From Pseudomonas guineae (GTDB lineage Bacteria > Pseudomonadota > Gammaproteobacteria > Pseudomonadales > Pseudomonadaceae): a DNA stretch of 64,000 bases. Under the pieces are notes generated by a model. The model was not told the origin of the DNA, ran no database searches, and was given only the letters and a program-made list of their open reading frames with translations. Of this stretch, positions 50,630-58,346 are shown piece after piece. How positions within the stretch are numbered: the first letter of the stretch is position 1; the number at the start of each line of letters is the position of its first letter. The stretch lies in the NCBI RefSeq assembly GCF_900113745.1, contig NZ_FOQL01000001.1, positions 1,302,001 through 1,366,000 on the forward strand, given 5' to 3'. The position numbers and the translations under genes are program-made.

Positions 50630-52951
50630 ATGAGCCTGCAAGAAATCAAGCCACGTTATAAACCTTACTCGGGTGCAGCTGCCGGCTGGGGCGCACTGCG
50701 CAGCGTCACGCACTTTTGGCTGGACAGTAAACAGCCATTCAAGAACCTGCGGGCGCTGCTCAAGACCAACCAGCACGGCGGTTTCGATTGCCCGGGTTGC
50801 GCCTGGGGCGACTCGCCGGAAGATGGCCACATCAAGTTCTGTGAAAACGGCGCCAAGGCGGTTAACTGGGAAGCCACCAAGCGGCGTGTCGATGCGGCGT
50901 TCTTCGCCCGCTACAGCGTCAGCCAGCTGCGCGAGCAGAGCGACTACTGGCTTGAATATCAGGGCCGTCTGACCGAGCCGATGCGCTATGACGCGACCAG
51001 CGATCACTACCTGCCGGTCAGCTGGGACGACGCCTTCAAGCTGATTGCTCAGCATCTCAACAACCTGGAAAGCCCAAATCAGGCCGAGTTCTACACCTCC
51101 GGCCGCGCCAGTAACGAAGCGGCCTACCTGTATCAGCTGTTTGTGCGCGCCTTTGGCAGCAACAATTTTCCCGACTGCTCGAACATGTGCCATGAAGCCA
51201 GCGGCGTAGCCCTCGGTCAGAGTGTCGGTGTGGGCAAGGGCAGCGTCACTTTCGCCGATTTCGAGCACAGCGACGCGATCTTCGTGCTCGGCCAGAACCC
51301 GGGCACCAACCACCCACGCATGCTCGAACCCCTGCGCGAAGCGGTGCAGCGTGGCGCTCAAGTGGTGTGCTTCAACCCGCTGAAAGAGCGCGGCCTGGAG
51401 CGCTTTCAGCACCCGCAACACGCCCTGGAAATGCTCACCAATGGCTCCGAGCCATTGAACACCGCGTTCTTCCGCCCGGCGCTGGGCGGCGATCTAGCGG
51501 CCTTGCGCGCGATGGCCAAGTTCCTCCTGCAGTGGCACCGCGAGGCACTGGCCAAAGGCGAGCCGGCGGTATTCGACCTGGCCTTTATTGCCGAACACAC
51601 CGACGGTGTGGACGACTACCTGGCGTTGCTCGATGCCAGCAGCTGGGACTCGCTGGTGGAGCAATCCGGCCTCAGCCTGGATGACCTGCAGCATGCGGCC
51701 CTGCTTTACCGCCGCGCCGAGCGAGTGATCATCTGCTGGGCCATGGGCATCACCCAACACCACAACTCAGTGGCGACTATTCAGGAAATCGTCAACCTGC
51801 AGTTGCTGCGCGGCAACCTCGGCCGGCCGGGTGCCGGCCTGTGCCCAGTACGCGGGCACAGCAACGTGCAGGGTGACCGCACCATGGGCATCAATGAGCG
51901 GCCGTCTACCGCCTTCCTCGATGCCATTGAGCAGCGTTTTAAATTTCAGGTCCCGCGCCAGCAAGGCCACAACACCGTCGAGGCAATCAACGCCATGCTC
52001 GATGGCCAGGCCAAGGTGTTTATTGGCCTGGGTGGTAACTTTGCCCAAGCCACCCCGGACAGCCCACGCAGCCATACTGCGCTGAGCCGTTGCGCGCTGA
52101 CCGTGCAAATCAGCACCAAACTCAATCGCAGCCACCTAACCATCGGCACGGATGCACTAATCTTGCCGTGCCTCGGCCGTACCGACATCGACCACCAGGC
52201 CGACGGCCCGCAGGCGGTGACGGTTGAAGACTCGTTCAGCATGATCCACGCCTCTTACGGCCAGCTCGAACCGCTATCCAAGCAGATGCGCTCGGAGCCG
52301 GCGATCGTCGCGGGCATCGCCAAAGCCACCTTGGGTGAGCGCCCGGTGGATTGGGACGCGCTGATCGCTGACTACAGCCGTATCCGCATGCTGATTGCCG
52401 ACACCATTCCCGGCTTCAGCGACTTTAACCAACGCCTGCAACACCCGGGCGGCTTCTATCTGGGTAATGCCGCCGCAGAGCGGCGCTGGCTCACGGCCAA
52501 CCAGAAAGCCAACTTCAAGGCTAACCCGCTGCCCGCCGACTTGCTGCCTCCACAGGTGCGTAACAGTGGGCAGACGCCGGACCTGATCCTGCAAACCTTG
52601 CGCTCCCACGACCAGTACAACACCACCATTTATGGCCTTGATGATCGTTATCGCGGGGTTAAAGGCCAGCGTCAGGTGCTGTTTGCCAACGAAGCAGACA
52701 TTCTGCGCCTGGGCTTACAGCCGGGACAGAAGGTCGATCTCGAGTCGCTCTGGGATGACGGCATCGAGCGCAAGGTCACCGGTTTTACTCTGCTGGCTTT
52801 TGATATTCCCGCCGGGCAAGCGGCCGCCTACTACCCGGAGGCCAATCCGTTGGTGCCACTGGAGAGCTACGGTACCGGCAGCTTCACCCCGACCTCAAAG
52901 TACGTCGCCATCCGCCTGCAGGCTAGCCAAGCCGAGACCCGCATCCTTTAA
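50630..52951 (+). CDS. YdeP/FdhF-family molybdopterin oxidoreductase
   Basis: A 773-residue molybdopterin enzyme of the YdeP branch. The N-terminal cysteines Cys54 and Cys57 in DCPGCAWGD with Cys71 could bind part of a cluster. No twin-arginine signal is visible, so it should be cytoplasmic. The C-terminal domain is the usual molybdopterin dinucleotide-binding fold (about 640-760). It follows fdhD, its likely maturation factor. Substrate unknown: relatives are called formate dehydrogenase alpha subunits, but YdeP is linked to acid resistance in E. coli. Confidence 0.88.
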   Translation: MSLQEIKPRYKPYSGAAAGWGALRSVTHFWLDSKQPFKNLRALLKTNQHGGFDCPGCAWGDSPEDGHIKFCENGAKAVNWEATKRRVDAAFFARYSVSQLREQSDYWLEYQGRLTEPMRYDATSDHYLPVSWDDAFKLIAQHLNNLESPNQAEFYTSGRASNEAAYLYQLFVRAFGSNNFPDCSNMCHEASGVALGQSVGVGKGSVTFADFEHSDAIFVLGQNPGTNHPRMLEPLREAVQRGAQVVCFNPLKERGLERFQHPQHALEMLTNGSEPLNTAFFRPALGGDLAALRAMAKFLLQWHREALAKGEPAVFDLAFIAEHTDGVDDYLALLDASSWDSLVEQSGLSLDDLQHAALLYRRAERVIICWAMGITQHHNSVATIQEIVNLQLLRGNLGRPGAGLCPVRGHSNVQGDRTMGINERPSTAFLDAIEQRFKFQVPRQQGHNTVEAINAMLDGQAKVFIGLGGNFAQATPDSPRSHTALSRCALTVQISTKLNRSHLTIGTDALILPCLGRTDIDHQADGPQAVTVEDSFSMIHASYGQLEPLSKQMRSEPAIVAGIAKATLGERPVDWDALIADYSRIRMLIADTIPGFSDFNQRLQHPGGFYLGNAAAERRWLTANQKANFKANPLPADLLPPQVRNSGQTPDLILQTLRSHDQYNTTIYGLDDRYRGVKGQRQVLFANEADILRLGLQPGQKVDLESLWDDGIERKVTGFTLLAFDIPAGQAAAYYPEANPLVPLESYGTGSFTPTSKYVAIRLQASQAETRIL

Positions 52952-53009
52952 CCACTGGTTGTGTGGCGGCAATCACAACCGCGACCAGCGGCAGGGAATT
53001 TTCCGCTAA

Positions 53010-53059
53010 TGCAGCGTCTAACGCTGCACCTCGGACTTTATAAAAAAGGTCCGAGGTGC
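53010..53059 (+). other. Two overlapping hairpins upstream of the glycine-zipper gene
   Basis: TGCAGCGT/ACGCTGCA (53010-53028) overlaps GCACCTCGGAC/GTCCGAGGTGC (53026-53059) by three bases. They are a terminator-like pair after the oxidoreductase gene, or a leader element of the next gene. The second has an A/T-rich loop. Confidence 0.45.
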
Positions 53060-53131
53060 GGATGCAGGGCCCGAATACAGCGGGCGTCAATCAAACGCAC
53101 CGCCTGACCATTTATCGAAGAAGGTTGCCGT

Positions 53132-53557
53132 ATGCGTACATTATGTTCTGCGCTGTTATTCAGTGCCTTGGTCTCACCTCTCGCCTTCGCTGGCGACACA
53201 GGCAAGGTGGCCATTGGCGGTGGTATTGGTGGCGCCTTGGGCAACGTGATTGGCCAGCAGGTCGGCGGCAGCACCGGCGCGGCCATTGGTGCCGGCCTAG
53301 GCGGCGCTGCCGGTGGCGTGATTACTGCGCGTGACGGTAATAAGACTGAAGCCGCACTGGGTGGCGGTCTGGGCGCCGCCGGTGGTTCGGTATTAGGTAA
53401 CAAGGTGGGCGGCAGCACGGGCTCGACTATCGGTGCCGGCCTCGGTGGCGCTGCCGGCGGCGCACTGGCCAATGAATACGCCGGCGGCGGTGATCGCGAT
53501 CGCGGCCACTACCATGGCAATAAACACAAGAAGCATAAGAAGCACAAACATCACTAA
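53132..53557 (+). CDS. Exported glycine-zipper protein with histidine/lysine tail
   Basis: A 141-residue protein. The signal peptide is MRTLCSALLFSALVSPLAFA. Two about 41-residue glycine-rich repeats (about 24-64 and 72-112) share VGGSTG and GAGLGGAAGG, the glycine-zipper pattern that packs helices in membranes. The C-terminus has a His/Lys-rich tail (HKKHKKHKHH), suggestive of metal or nucleic-acid/polyanion binding. No function is known to me. Terminator follows at 53574-53603. Confidence 0.85.
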   Translation: MRTLCSALLFSALVSPLAFAGDTGKVAIGGGIGGALGNVIGQQVGGSTGAAIGAGLGGAAGGVITARDGNKTEAALGGGLGAAGGSVLGNKVGGSTGSTIGAGLGGAAGGALANEYAGGGDRDRGHYHGNKHKKHKKHKHH

Positions 53558-53573
53558 GTGATGAACGCTAACA

Positions 53574-53603
53574 GCAAAAAGCCGCCTAGTAGCGGCTTTT
53601 TGC
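53574..53603. terminator. Terminator of the glycine-zipper gene
   Basis: GCAAAAAGCCGC and GCGGCTTTTTGC are perfect 12-base arms around a 6-base loop with T5 in the descending arm. Confidence 0.88.
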
Positions 53604-53605
53604 TT

Positions 53606-53628
53606 GTGTGGGGGCGCTTTAGCCGCGA
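53606..53628. repeat. Pseudomonas REP-like unit
   Basis: The segment reads GTGTGGGGGC at the left and TTTAGCCGCGA at the right, the REP layout of pseudomonads. It lies next to a terminator between convergent genes. Confidence 0.55.
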
Positions 53629-53649
53629 CTGCAGCGTCAAAGCTCGCCG

Positions 53650-54105
53650 CTAATGCGCAGCCGACACAGTCGGCTCCATCAACAGCACTGTCAGCGCCGC
53701 CCGCAGGTTCTCGGGAATACTCACCGGCCGGTTGCTGATGCGATCAACAAAGACATGCACGAAGCGTCCGGCCGCGCAGGCCTCGTCTTCACGCGCTTTG
53801 AACACCGCCAACTCGTACTGCACTGAGCTGTTGCCCAGCTTGCCGACGCGCAAGCCAATCTCGATACGTTCGGGAAAGGCAATGGAATCGAAGTAGTCAC
53901 AGCTCGAACTGACCACAAAGCCGACCACATCACCGCTGTGGATATCCAAGCCCCCGACTTCGATCAGGTAGGTGTTCACCGCACTGTCGAAGAAGCTGTA
54001 ATAAGTCACGTTGTTCACATGACCATAGACATCATTGTCGTGCCAGCGCGTGGTGATCGGCTGAAGGTGGCGGTAATCGCTGCGCAGGTGCTGGGGTTGG
54101 CTCAT
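53650..54105 (-). CDS. Acyl-CoA thioesterase, 4-hydroxybenzoyl-CoA type hotdog fold
   Basis: A 151-residue hotdog-fold thioesterase. The catalytic Asp-x-x-Gly-His-Val motif occurs as RWHDNDVYGHVNNVTYYS, where the first Asp is close to the expected active-site position. Started at MSQPQHLRSD, with AAGGA before it, 12 codons inside the longest frame. Hydrolyses acyl-CoAs of unknown chain type. It precedes a REPIN-like pair. Confidence 0.88.
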   Translation of the reverse strand: MSQPQHLRSDYRHLQPITTRWHDNDVYGHVNNVTYYSFFDSAVNTYLIEVGGLDIHSGDVVGFVVSSSCDYFDSIAFPERIEIGLRVGKLGNSSVQYELAVFKAREDEACAAGRFVHVFVDRISNRPVSIPENLRAALTVLLMEPTVSAAH

Positions 54106-54140
54106 CAGGAGTCCTTGAAAGGGGCAGGAATACAGAAACA

Positions 54141-54199
54141 TCGCGGCAAAGCCTCTTCCACTGGGCAGAACACACCTGTGGGAAGAGCTTCAGCCGCGA
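54141..54199. repeat. Inverted pair of REP sequences (REPIN-like)
   Basis: TCGCGGC...CTCTTCCAC at the left is inverted relative to GTGGGAAGAG...GCCGCGA at the right, with about 16 bases between. Two REP units in opposite orientation form the REPIN type common in Pseudomonas. It lies between the thioesterase and the alcohol dehydrogenase genes. Confidence 0.65.
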
Positions 54200-54206
54200 A
54201 ACAACC

Positions 54207-55370
54207 TCAGTAAGCCACTTGGTAGATGGCCAGGGCATGAGCCTCGGTCATTTCCCGCGGGTTGTTCACCAGCAGACGCTGCTGCTGCATGGCATCACGG
54301 GCCAGAGTTGGCAGCATCTCTTGCGGCACGCCTGCATCGCGTAAGCGCATTGGTAAGCCGCTGCGCTCACTGAAGTCTGCGAGGGCACCGATAAATTGCT
54401 CGGTCTGCTGCACCACCCCGCCGGCGCGCAGCTGCTTGCCCACTACCAACGGAGCCAGTTCGGCATACAGCGGTGCGGCCACGCTGGCGTTAAAACCCAG
54501 CACATGCGGCAGCACCAGCGCGTTGCTCAGCCCATGAGGGATATGAAAGTGCCCGCCCAGTGGATAGGCCAGTGCATGCACCGCCGCCACCGGCGCGTTG
54601 GCAAACGCCTGACCCGCCAGGCAGGAGCCGAGCAGCATAGCCTGGCGCGCCTCGCAGTTAGCGCCGTTGTGCACCACTTCATCAAGGTTGGCGGCGAGTA
54701 AGCGCAGGGCCTCACGGGCTAATAGGTCGGACAGCGGATTCTTTTTCAGCGCGCTGGTGTAGGCCTCAATGGCGTGCACCATGGCGTCGATCCCGGTAGC
54801 GGCCGTCACTGCTGGCGGCAGGCCTAAGGTCAGCTCGGCGTCCAGCAGCGCTAAATCTGGCAGCAGCAGCGGCGAAACCACACCCATTTTGGTTGTTTCG
54901 CCCGTGGTAATAATGGAAATCTGCGTGACTTCAGAACCTGTACCGGCAGTGGTCGGTACCAGAATCAGCGGCAAGCGTTGACCACGGGCATTACCGACGC
55001 CGTATATCTGCGCCAGCTCTTGACTGCAATCGGGGTGCGCCAGCAGCGCCACCAGCTTGGCGACATCCATTGAGCTGCCACCGCCAAAGCCGATAATCAG
55101 CTGCGCCTTGAGCACTTTGGCCTGCATCACCGCCGCGAGCAGTATGGCCTCCGGTGGATCGGCCACTACCTGATCGAATACCTCGACACTGACACTGGCC
55201 GGCGCAAAGCCTGGCAACACCGCGTCGAGCAGGCCCAGCTTGCTGATGCCCGGGTCGGTAACAATCAAAACCCGCTGCGCACCGCGCTCGCGGCAAAGTT
55301 CAGCCAAACGCTGGGACGCGCCGATTTCACAAAGAATCTGCGCCGTGGTGGCAAAGCTAAAGGGCAGCAT
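54207..55370 (-). CDS. Iron-containing alcohol dehydrogenase
   Basis: A 387-residue NAD(P)-dependent group III alcohol dehydrogenase. NAD-binding and metal motifs are seen: GFGGGSSMDVAKLVALL (about 93-109), TTAGTGSEVT, and the His/Asp metal region with GIDAMVHAIEAYTS and HALAYPLGGHFHIPHG. Substrate specificity is unclear. Same strand as the thioesterase gene, across the REPIN. A small gene lies upstream on the same strand. Confidence 0.92.
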   Translation of the reverse strand: MLPFSFATTAQILCEIGASQRLAELCRERGAQRVLIVTDPGISKLGLLDAVLPGFAPASVSVEVFDQVVADPPEAILLAAVMQAKVLKAQLIIGFGGGSSMDVAKLVALLAHPDCSQELAQIYGVGNARGQRLPLILVPTTAGTGSEVTQISIITTGETTKMGVVSPLLLPDLALLDAELTLGLPPAVTAATGIDAMVHAIEAYTSALKKNPLSDLLAREALRLLAANLDEVVHNGANCEARQAMLLGSCLAGQAFANAPVAAVHALAYPLGGHFHIPHGLSNALVLPHVLGFNASVAAPLYAELAPLVVGKQLRAGGVVQQTEQFIGALADFSERSGLPMRLRDAGVPQEMLPTLARDAMQQQRLLVNNPREMTEAHALAIYQVAY

Positions 55371-55529
55371 GAGGCTTCCTCTTGTTGTAATAAGTCATGC
55401 GGATAGCGTTCATCCTACCCGCCTGAGCTGTCACGTCTCGCTTAATCCATGACCATCATGTTGCCGGATTTAAGGTGTATGCCTAATTCCGCCACTGATC
55501 GCCATCGCGCAGGGGTATTGCACCGGTAT

Positions 55530-55569
55530 AAAAAAGCCGCTGCTGATCAGCAATGATCGGCAGCGGCTT
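55530..55569 (-). terminator. Terminator downstream of the 59-codon gene
   Basis: A 16-position stem (one mismatch on the minus strand) with a 4-base loop, arms 55534-55549 and 55554-55569. Read on the minus strand it ends in GGCTTTTTTAT. It lies 20 bases after the stop of the small gene at 55590-55769. Confidence 0.85.
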
Positions 55570-55589
55570 AATAAAAGCGAAGGCAGGCG

Positions 55590-55769
55590 CTAAATCGTGG
55601 CATCACCAATCAACATCCCATGCATAACCCTACAACTCTTACGCCCAGATTGCAGGGTCAACGGGTTACGCTCGGCGATTACCCAGCCCTTAGCTAGCAG
55701 CATGTCTATATAAGCCCGTAGCTCAGGTAGGTAGCGTTGTTCTTGATTAGACGATTCCATTCCACTCAT
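55590..55769 (-). CDS. Small 59-residue hypothetical protein
   Basis: An open frame starting (M)SGMESSNQEQRYLPELRAYI and ending HGMLIGDATI. Internally LRAYIDMLLAKGWVIAERNPL looks like a helix plus a turn in a folded small domain. The upstream AGAGG suits the fourth-codon ATG at 55760 better than the first. A strong terminator follows 20 bases later and structured DNA precedes it. It could be cotranscribed with the monooxygenase gene. No family recognised. Confidence 0.55.
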   Translation of the reverse strand: MSGMESSNQEQRYLPELRAYIDMLLAKGWVIAERNPLTLQSGRKSCRVMHGMLIGDATI

Positions 55770-55791
55770 CCTCTAAAGGCGTCATCTGCAA

Positions 55792-55936
55792 CAACAGCAA
55801 GGAACGCTGGGCATTCAGCCGTAAAAACGGCTGAAAATAATAGCGGTTTTATGCCCAGACACAAAGTGAGAAGTGACCACACCTATATAGGTATAACGCA
55901 CCACCTATTTATAGCGCCTGGCTTACCTTGCTGTTG
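55792..55936. repeat. Nested inverted repeats between the monooxygenase and small genes
   Basis: Outer arms CAACAGCAAGG (55792-55802) and CCTTGCTGTTG (55926-55936) are perfect reverse complements. Inside are CTGGGCAT (55807-55814) and ATGCCCAG (55851-55858), enclosing a TCAGCCGT/ACGGCTGA hairpin (55815-55834) with an AAAA loop. ACCTATATAGGT (55881-55892) is a 12-base palindrome. It may be a structured RNA between two genes or a small inverted-repeat element. Confidence 0.55.
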
Positions 55937-55939
55937 AGC

Positions 55940-57430
55940 TTAGACCGCTGTGGCCCTAGCATTAGTTGTACCGACCTGCGGTGAACTGAACGCCAAGTAA
56001 CCGTCCTCAACCTTGCCGTAACGCAGCAGCGCTAAATCCAATAGGTAGTTCTGGTAGAGCTTCCAGGGTGCACGGTCGCCCTGACTAGGTATTTTGCCAG
56101 CCGCACGCTGAATATAGCCGGAGGCCAGATCGAGAAATGGCGCGTTCTTGATCTGCCGCGCCGGATCGCGCGGCGTGCATTGGCGCATACCCGTGGCATC
56201 CATATGATTGATCAGGCGGCAGTAATACTCGCTGGAGAGGTCAGCCTTGAGCGTCCAGCTGGCGTTGGTGTAACCCAGTACTACCGCAGCATTGGGCAGA
56301 TCGCGCAGCATGATGCCGCGATAGCCCATGCTCTTAGCCGCCTCAAAGGGCACACCATCTACCGTTACCTGCATGCCGCCAAACAGCTGCAACTCAAGGC
56401 CGGTGGCGCTGATGATCACATCTGCGGGCAGTTCTTCACCGGTTTTCAAGCGGATTCCCTTGGCGGTCAGCCCATCGATATGCTCGGTCACCACTGAGGC
56501 CTTGCCTTCTCGAAGCACCGTGAACAAGTCTCCATTGGGTACCACACACACCCGCTCATCCCAAGGTTTGTAGTGTGGGCTGAAATGGCGCATGTCGAAA
56601 TCTGCGCCGAGTTGGCGCTTGGCCAGGCCCAGCAGCAACTTGCGCACCAGGCTGGGCCAGACCTTAGCAAGGGTGTAGAAAGCCATCTGCATGGCCACAT
56701 TGCGCGTGCGGGCTAGACGATAGACCCAGGATTCCGGCAGCCAGCGGCGCAGGAAGGCGGAAAGCGGATCGCCCTCAGGCAGGCTCACCACATAGGTTGG
56801 CGAGCGCTGCAACATGGTCACATGCTTGGCTTTATCGGTCATCGCCGGCACCAGGGTGACGGCGGTGGCGCCACTGCCGATCACCACCACGTTTTTGCCG
56901 CTGTAATCGAAGCTTTCCGGCCACAGCTGCGGGTGGATAAACTCACCCTGGAACTGCTCACGGCCTTTGAATTCAGGGGTGTAGCCCGCCTCATAGCGAT
57001 AATAACCGGTGCACATTAGCAGGTGCTGGCAGCTCAAATTGATCGGCTCGGCATCATCACCACGCTGCACCTGTAAGGTCCAGGTGGCATGCTCGCTGCA
57101 CCAGTCAGCCTTGAGTACCTTGTGCTGAAAACGAATCTTTTCCTGAATGCCGTTTTCCCGTGCGGTTTCATCGATATATCGACGGATCGACGAGCCGTCG
57201 GCAATCGCCAGCGGGTGGGTCCAGGGTTTGAAGTTGTAGCCGAGGGTGAACATATCTGAATCGGAACGGATGCCCGGATAACGGAACAGGTCCCAGGTGC
57301 CGCCCAGGGCCGCGCGGCCTTCGAGGACAGCGAAGCGTTTGCCGGGGCAATGCTTCATCAGGTGATAGGCCGCACCGACGCCAGACAAACCCGCGCCAAT
57401 GATCAAAACGTCCAAGTGTTCAACAGACAT
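55940..57430 (-). CDS. Flavin monooxygenase, Baeyer-Villiger type
   Basis: A 496-residue FAD/NADPH enzyme. The FAD Rossmann motif is IIGAGLSGVG (about 10-19), the GGTWDLFRYPGIRSDS loop follows, the type I BVMO motif FQGEFIHPQLWP is at 160-171, and the NADPH Rossmann motif is VVVIGSGATA (about 181-190). Such enzymes convert ketones to esters or lactones; the physiological substrate is unknown. No cognate regulator gene was found. A perfect inverted repeat lies just upstream of its start. Confidence 0.92.
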   Translation of the reverse strand: MSVEHLDVLIIGAGLSGVGAAYHLMKHCPGKRFAVLEGRAALGGTWDLFRYPGIRSDSDMFTLGYNFKPWTHPLAIADGSSIRRYIDETARENGIQEKIRFQHKVLKADWCSEHATWTLQVQRGDDAEPINLSCQHLLMCTGYYRYEAGYTPEFKGREQFQGEFIHPQLWPESFDYSGKNVVVIGSGATAVTLVPAMTDKAKHVTMLQRSPTYVVSLPEGDPLSAFLRRWLPESWVYRLARTRNVAMQMAFYTLAKVWPSLVRKLLLGLAKRQLGADFDMRHFSPHYKPWDERVCVVPNGDLFTVLREGKASVVTEHIDGLTAKGIRLKTGEELPADVIISATGLELQLFGGMQVTVDGVPFEAAKSMGYRGIMLRDLPNAAVVLGYTNASWTLKADLSSEYYCRLINHMDATGMRQCTPRDPARQIKNAPFLDLASGYIQRAAGKIPSQGDRAPWKLYQNYLLDLALLRYGKVEDGYLAFSSPQVGTTNARATAV

Positions 57431-57457
57431 GCGGGCTCCTCGGGCTTCTTTTTATGT

Positions 57458-57487
57458 ATGACTGGCCGATAAGTGTCGGCCAGTCAT
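57458..57487. promoter_or_regulatory. Perfect 12-base inverted repeat upstream of the monooxygenase gene
   Basis: ATGACTGGCCGA and TCGGCCAGTCAT enclose TAAGTG, 28 bases before the monooxygenase start. It is either an operator or leader hairpin of this gene, or the terminator of the nitroreductase gene (no T-run on that strand). Confidence 0.5.
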
Positions 57488-57605
57488 AGCTGCCAGAGTC
57501 GCTGCAAACTACCGCGTTGTCATCTCATCTTTAGGGGTGTGAATAGCCGTAGGCTGATCACAGTGATGACTGACGATGCGTGTAAGACAAGCAGCCTGGG
57601 CGCGA

Positions 57606-58208
57606 TCAGAAGCGGTTACGCAGCACCACCTCATTGAATGGCAGCTTGCCGATGCGCGGTTTCGGCTCGAGGCTTTTCTTGCCGACCGCCACCATCAGGG
57701 CAATCACATAATTGTCCGGCAGGTTGATCAGCTTGGCCACGGCAGCAAAATCGAAACCATCCATCGGGCAGGAATCCAAGCCTTTGCCGCGTGCGGCCAG
57801 CATCAGCGTTTGCGCCGTCAGGCCACAGCTGCGCATGGTTTCGTCGCGTTGCACCTGGGGCTTGTCGCGGTAATAGGTGTCGATAGCGCCGGTCATGTAA
57901 TTCTGCACGTCCTCAGGCGCACCTTCCCAGACGCGACCGACATTCTGCTGCCAGCTGTCGACTTGCGCGCAGACCACCACCAGCATCGACGCATCCGTGA
58001 CCTGCGCCTGACCCCAAGCCACTTCACGCAGTTGCTGACGCAGGGCCGGGTCGCTGACCTCAACCAGGCGCACATGCTGCAGGTTAAACGCCGAAGGCGC
58101 ATGCAACGCCAACTGCAGCAGCTCGTCCTTATCCGCCTCACTGAGGGCGAATGCAGGGTCATAACCTTTGACGGCGCGGCGGCTGCGAATGGCTTCATCA
58201 ATATGCAT
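57606..58208 (-). CDS. Nitroreductase family protein
   Basis: An FMN-dependent nitroreductase of 200 residues. The start MHIDEAIRSRRAVKGYDP with SRRAVKGY is typical of this family, and the C-terminal segment VIALMVAVGKKSLEPKPR binds FMN phosphate. The ATG at 58208 is chosen over longer frames (a GAAGG precedes it). It reduces nitroaromatics, quinones or flavins; exact substrate unknown. Same strand as the monooxygenase gene and upstream of it, divergent from the methyltransferase gene. Confidence 0.9.
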   Translation of the reverse strand: MHIDEAIRSRRAVKGYDPAFALSEADKDELLQLALHAPSAFNLQHVRLVEVSDPALRQQLREVAWGQAQVTDASMLVVVCAQVDSWQQNVGRVWEGAPEDVQNYMTGAIDTYYRDKPQVQRDETMRSCGLTAQTLMLAARGKGLDSCPMDGFDFAAVAKLINLPDNYVIALMVAVGKKSLEPKPRIGKLPFNEVVLRNRF

Positions 58209-58346
58209 GGGAGTACCTTCAGGGCAGTTAAGAAAGGCAGCCATGCTAGGCACTGTGTCGGGGCAATGCCAAACGCCTTTACCGATAACAATCATCGACA
58301 CAGGCGATCCTGCGCGACGGCCTGTTAACATTCGTACCCCGCTAGA

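Noticed and set aside
50597..51421. 274-codon open frame antisense to the molybdopterin oxidoreductase gene
   Set aside because: The sense frame is a full-length recognised enzyme; the antisense product has low-complexity, unlike-protein composition.
55737..55937. 66-codon plus-strand frame over the nested repeats
   Set aside because: It reads through the inverted arms, lacks a start signal, and overlaps the better-supported small gene on the other strand.
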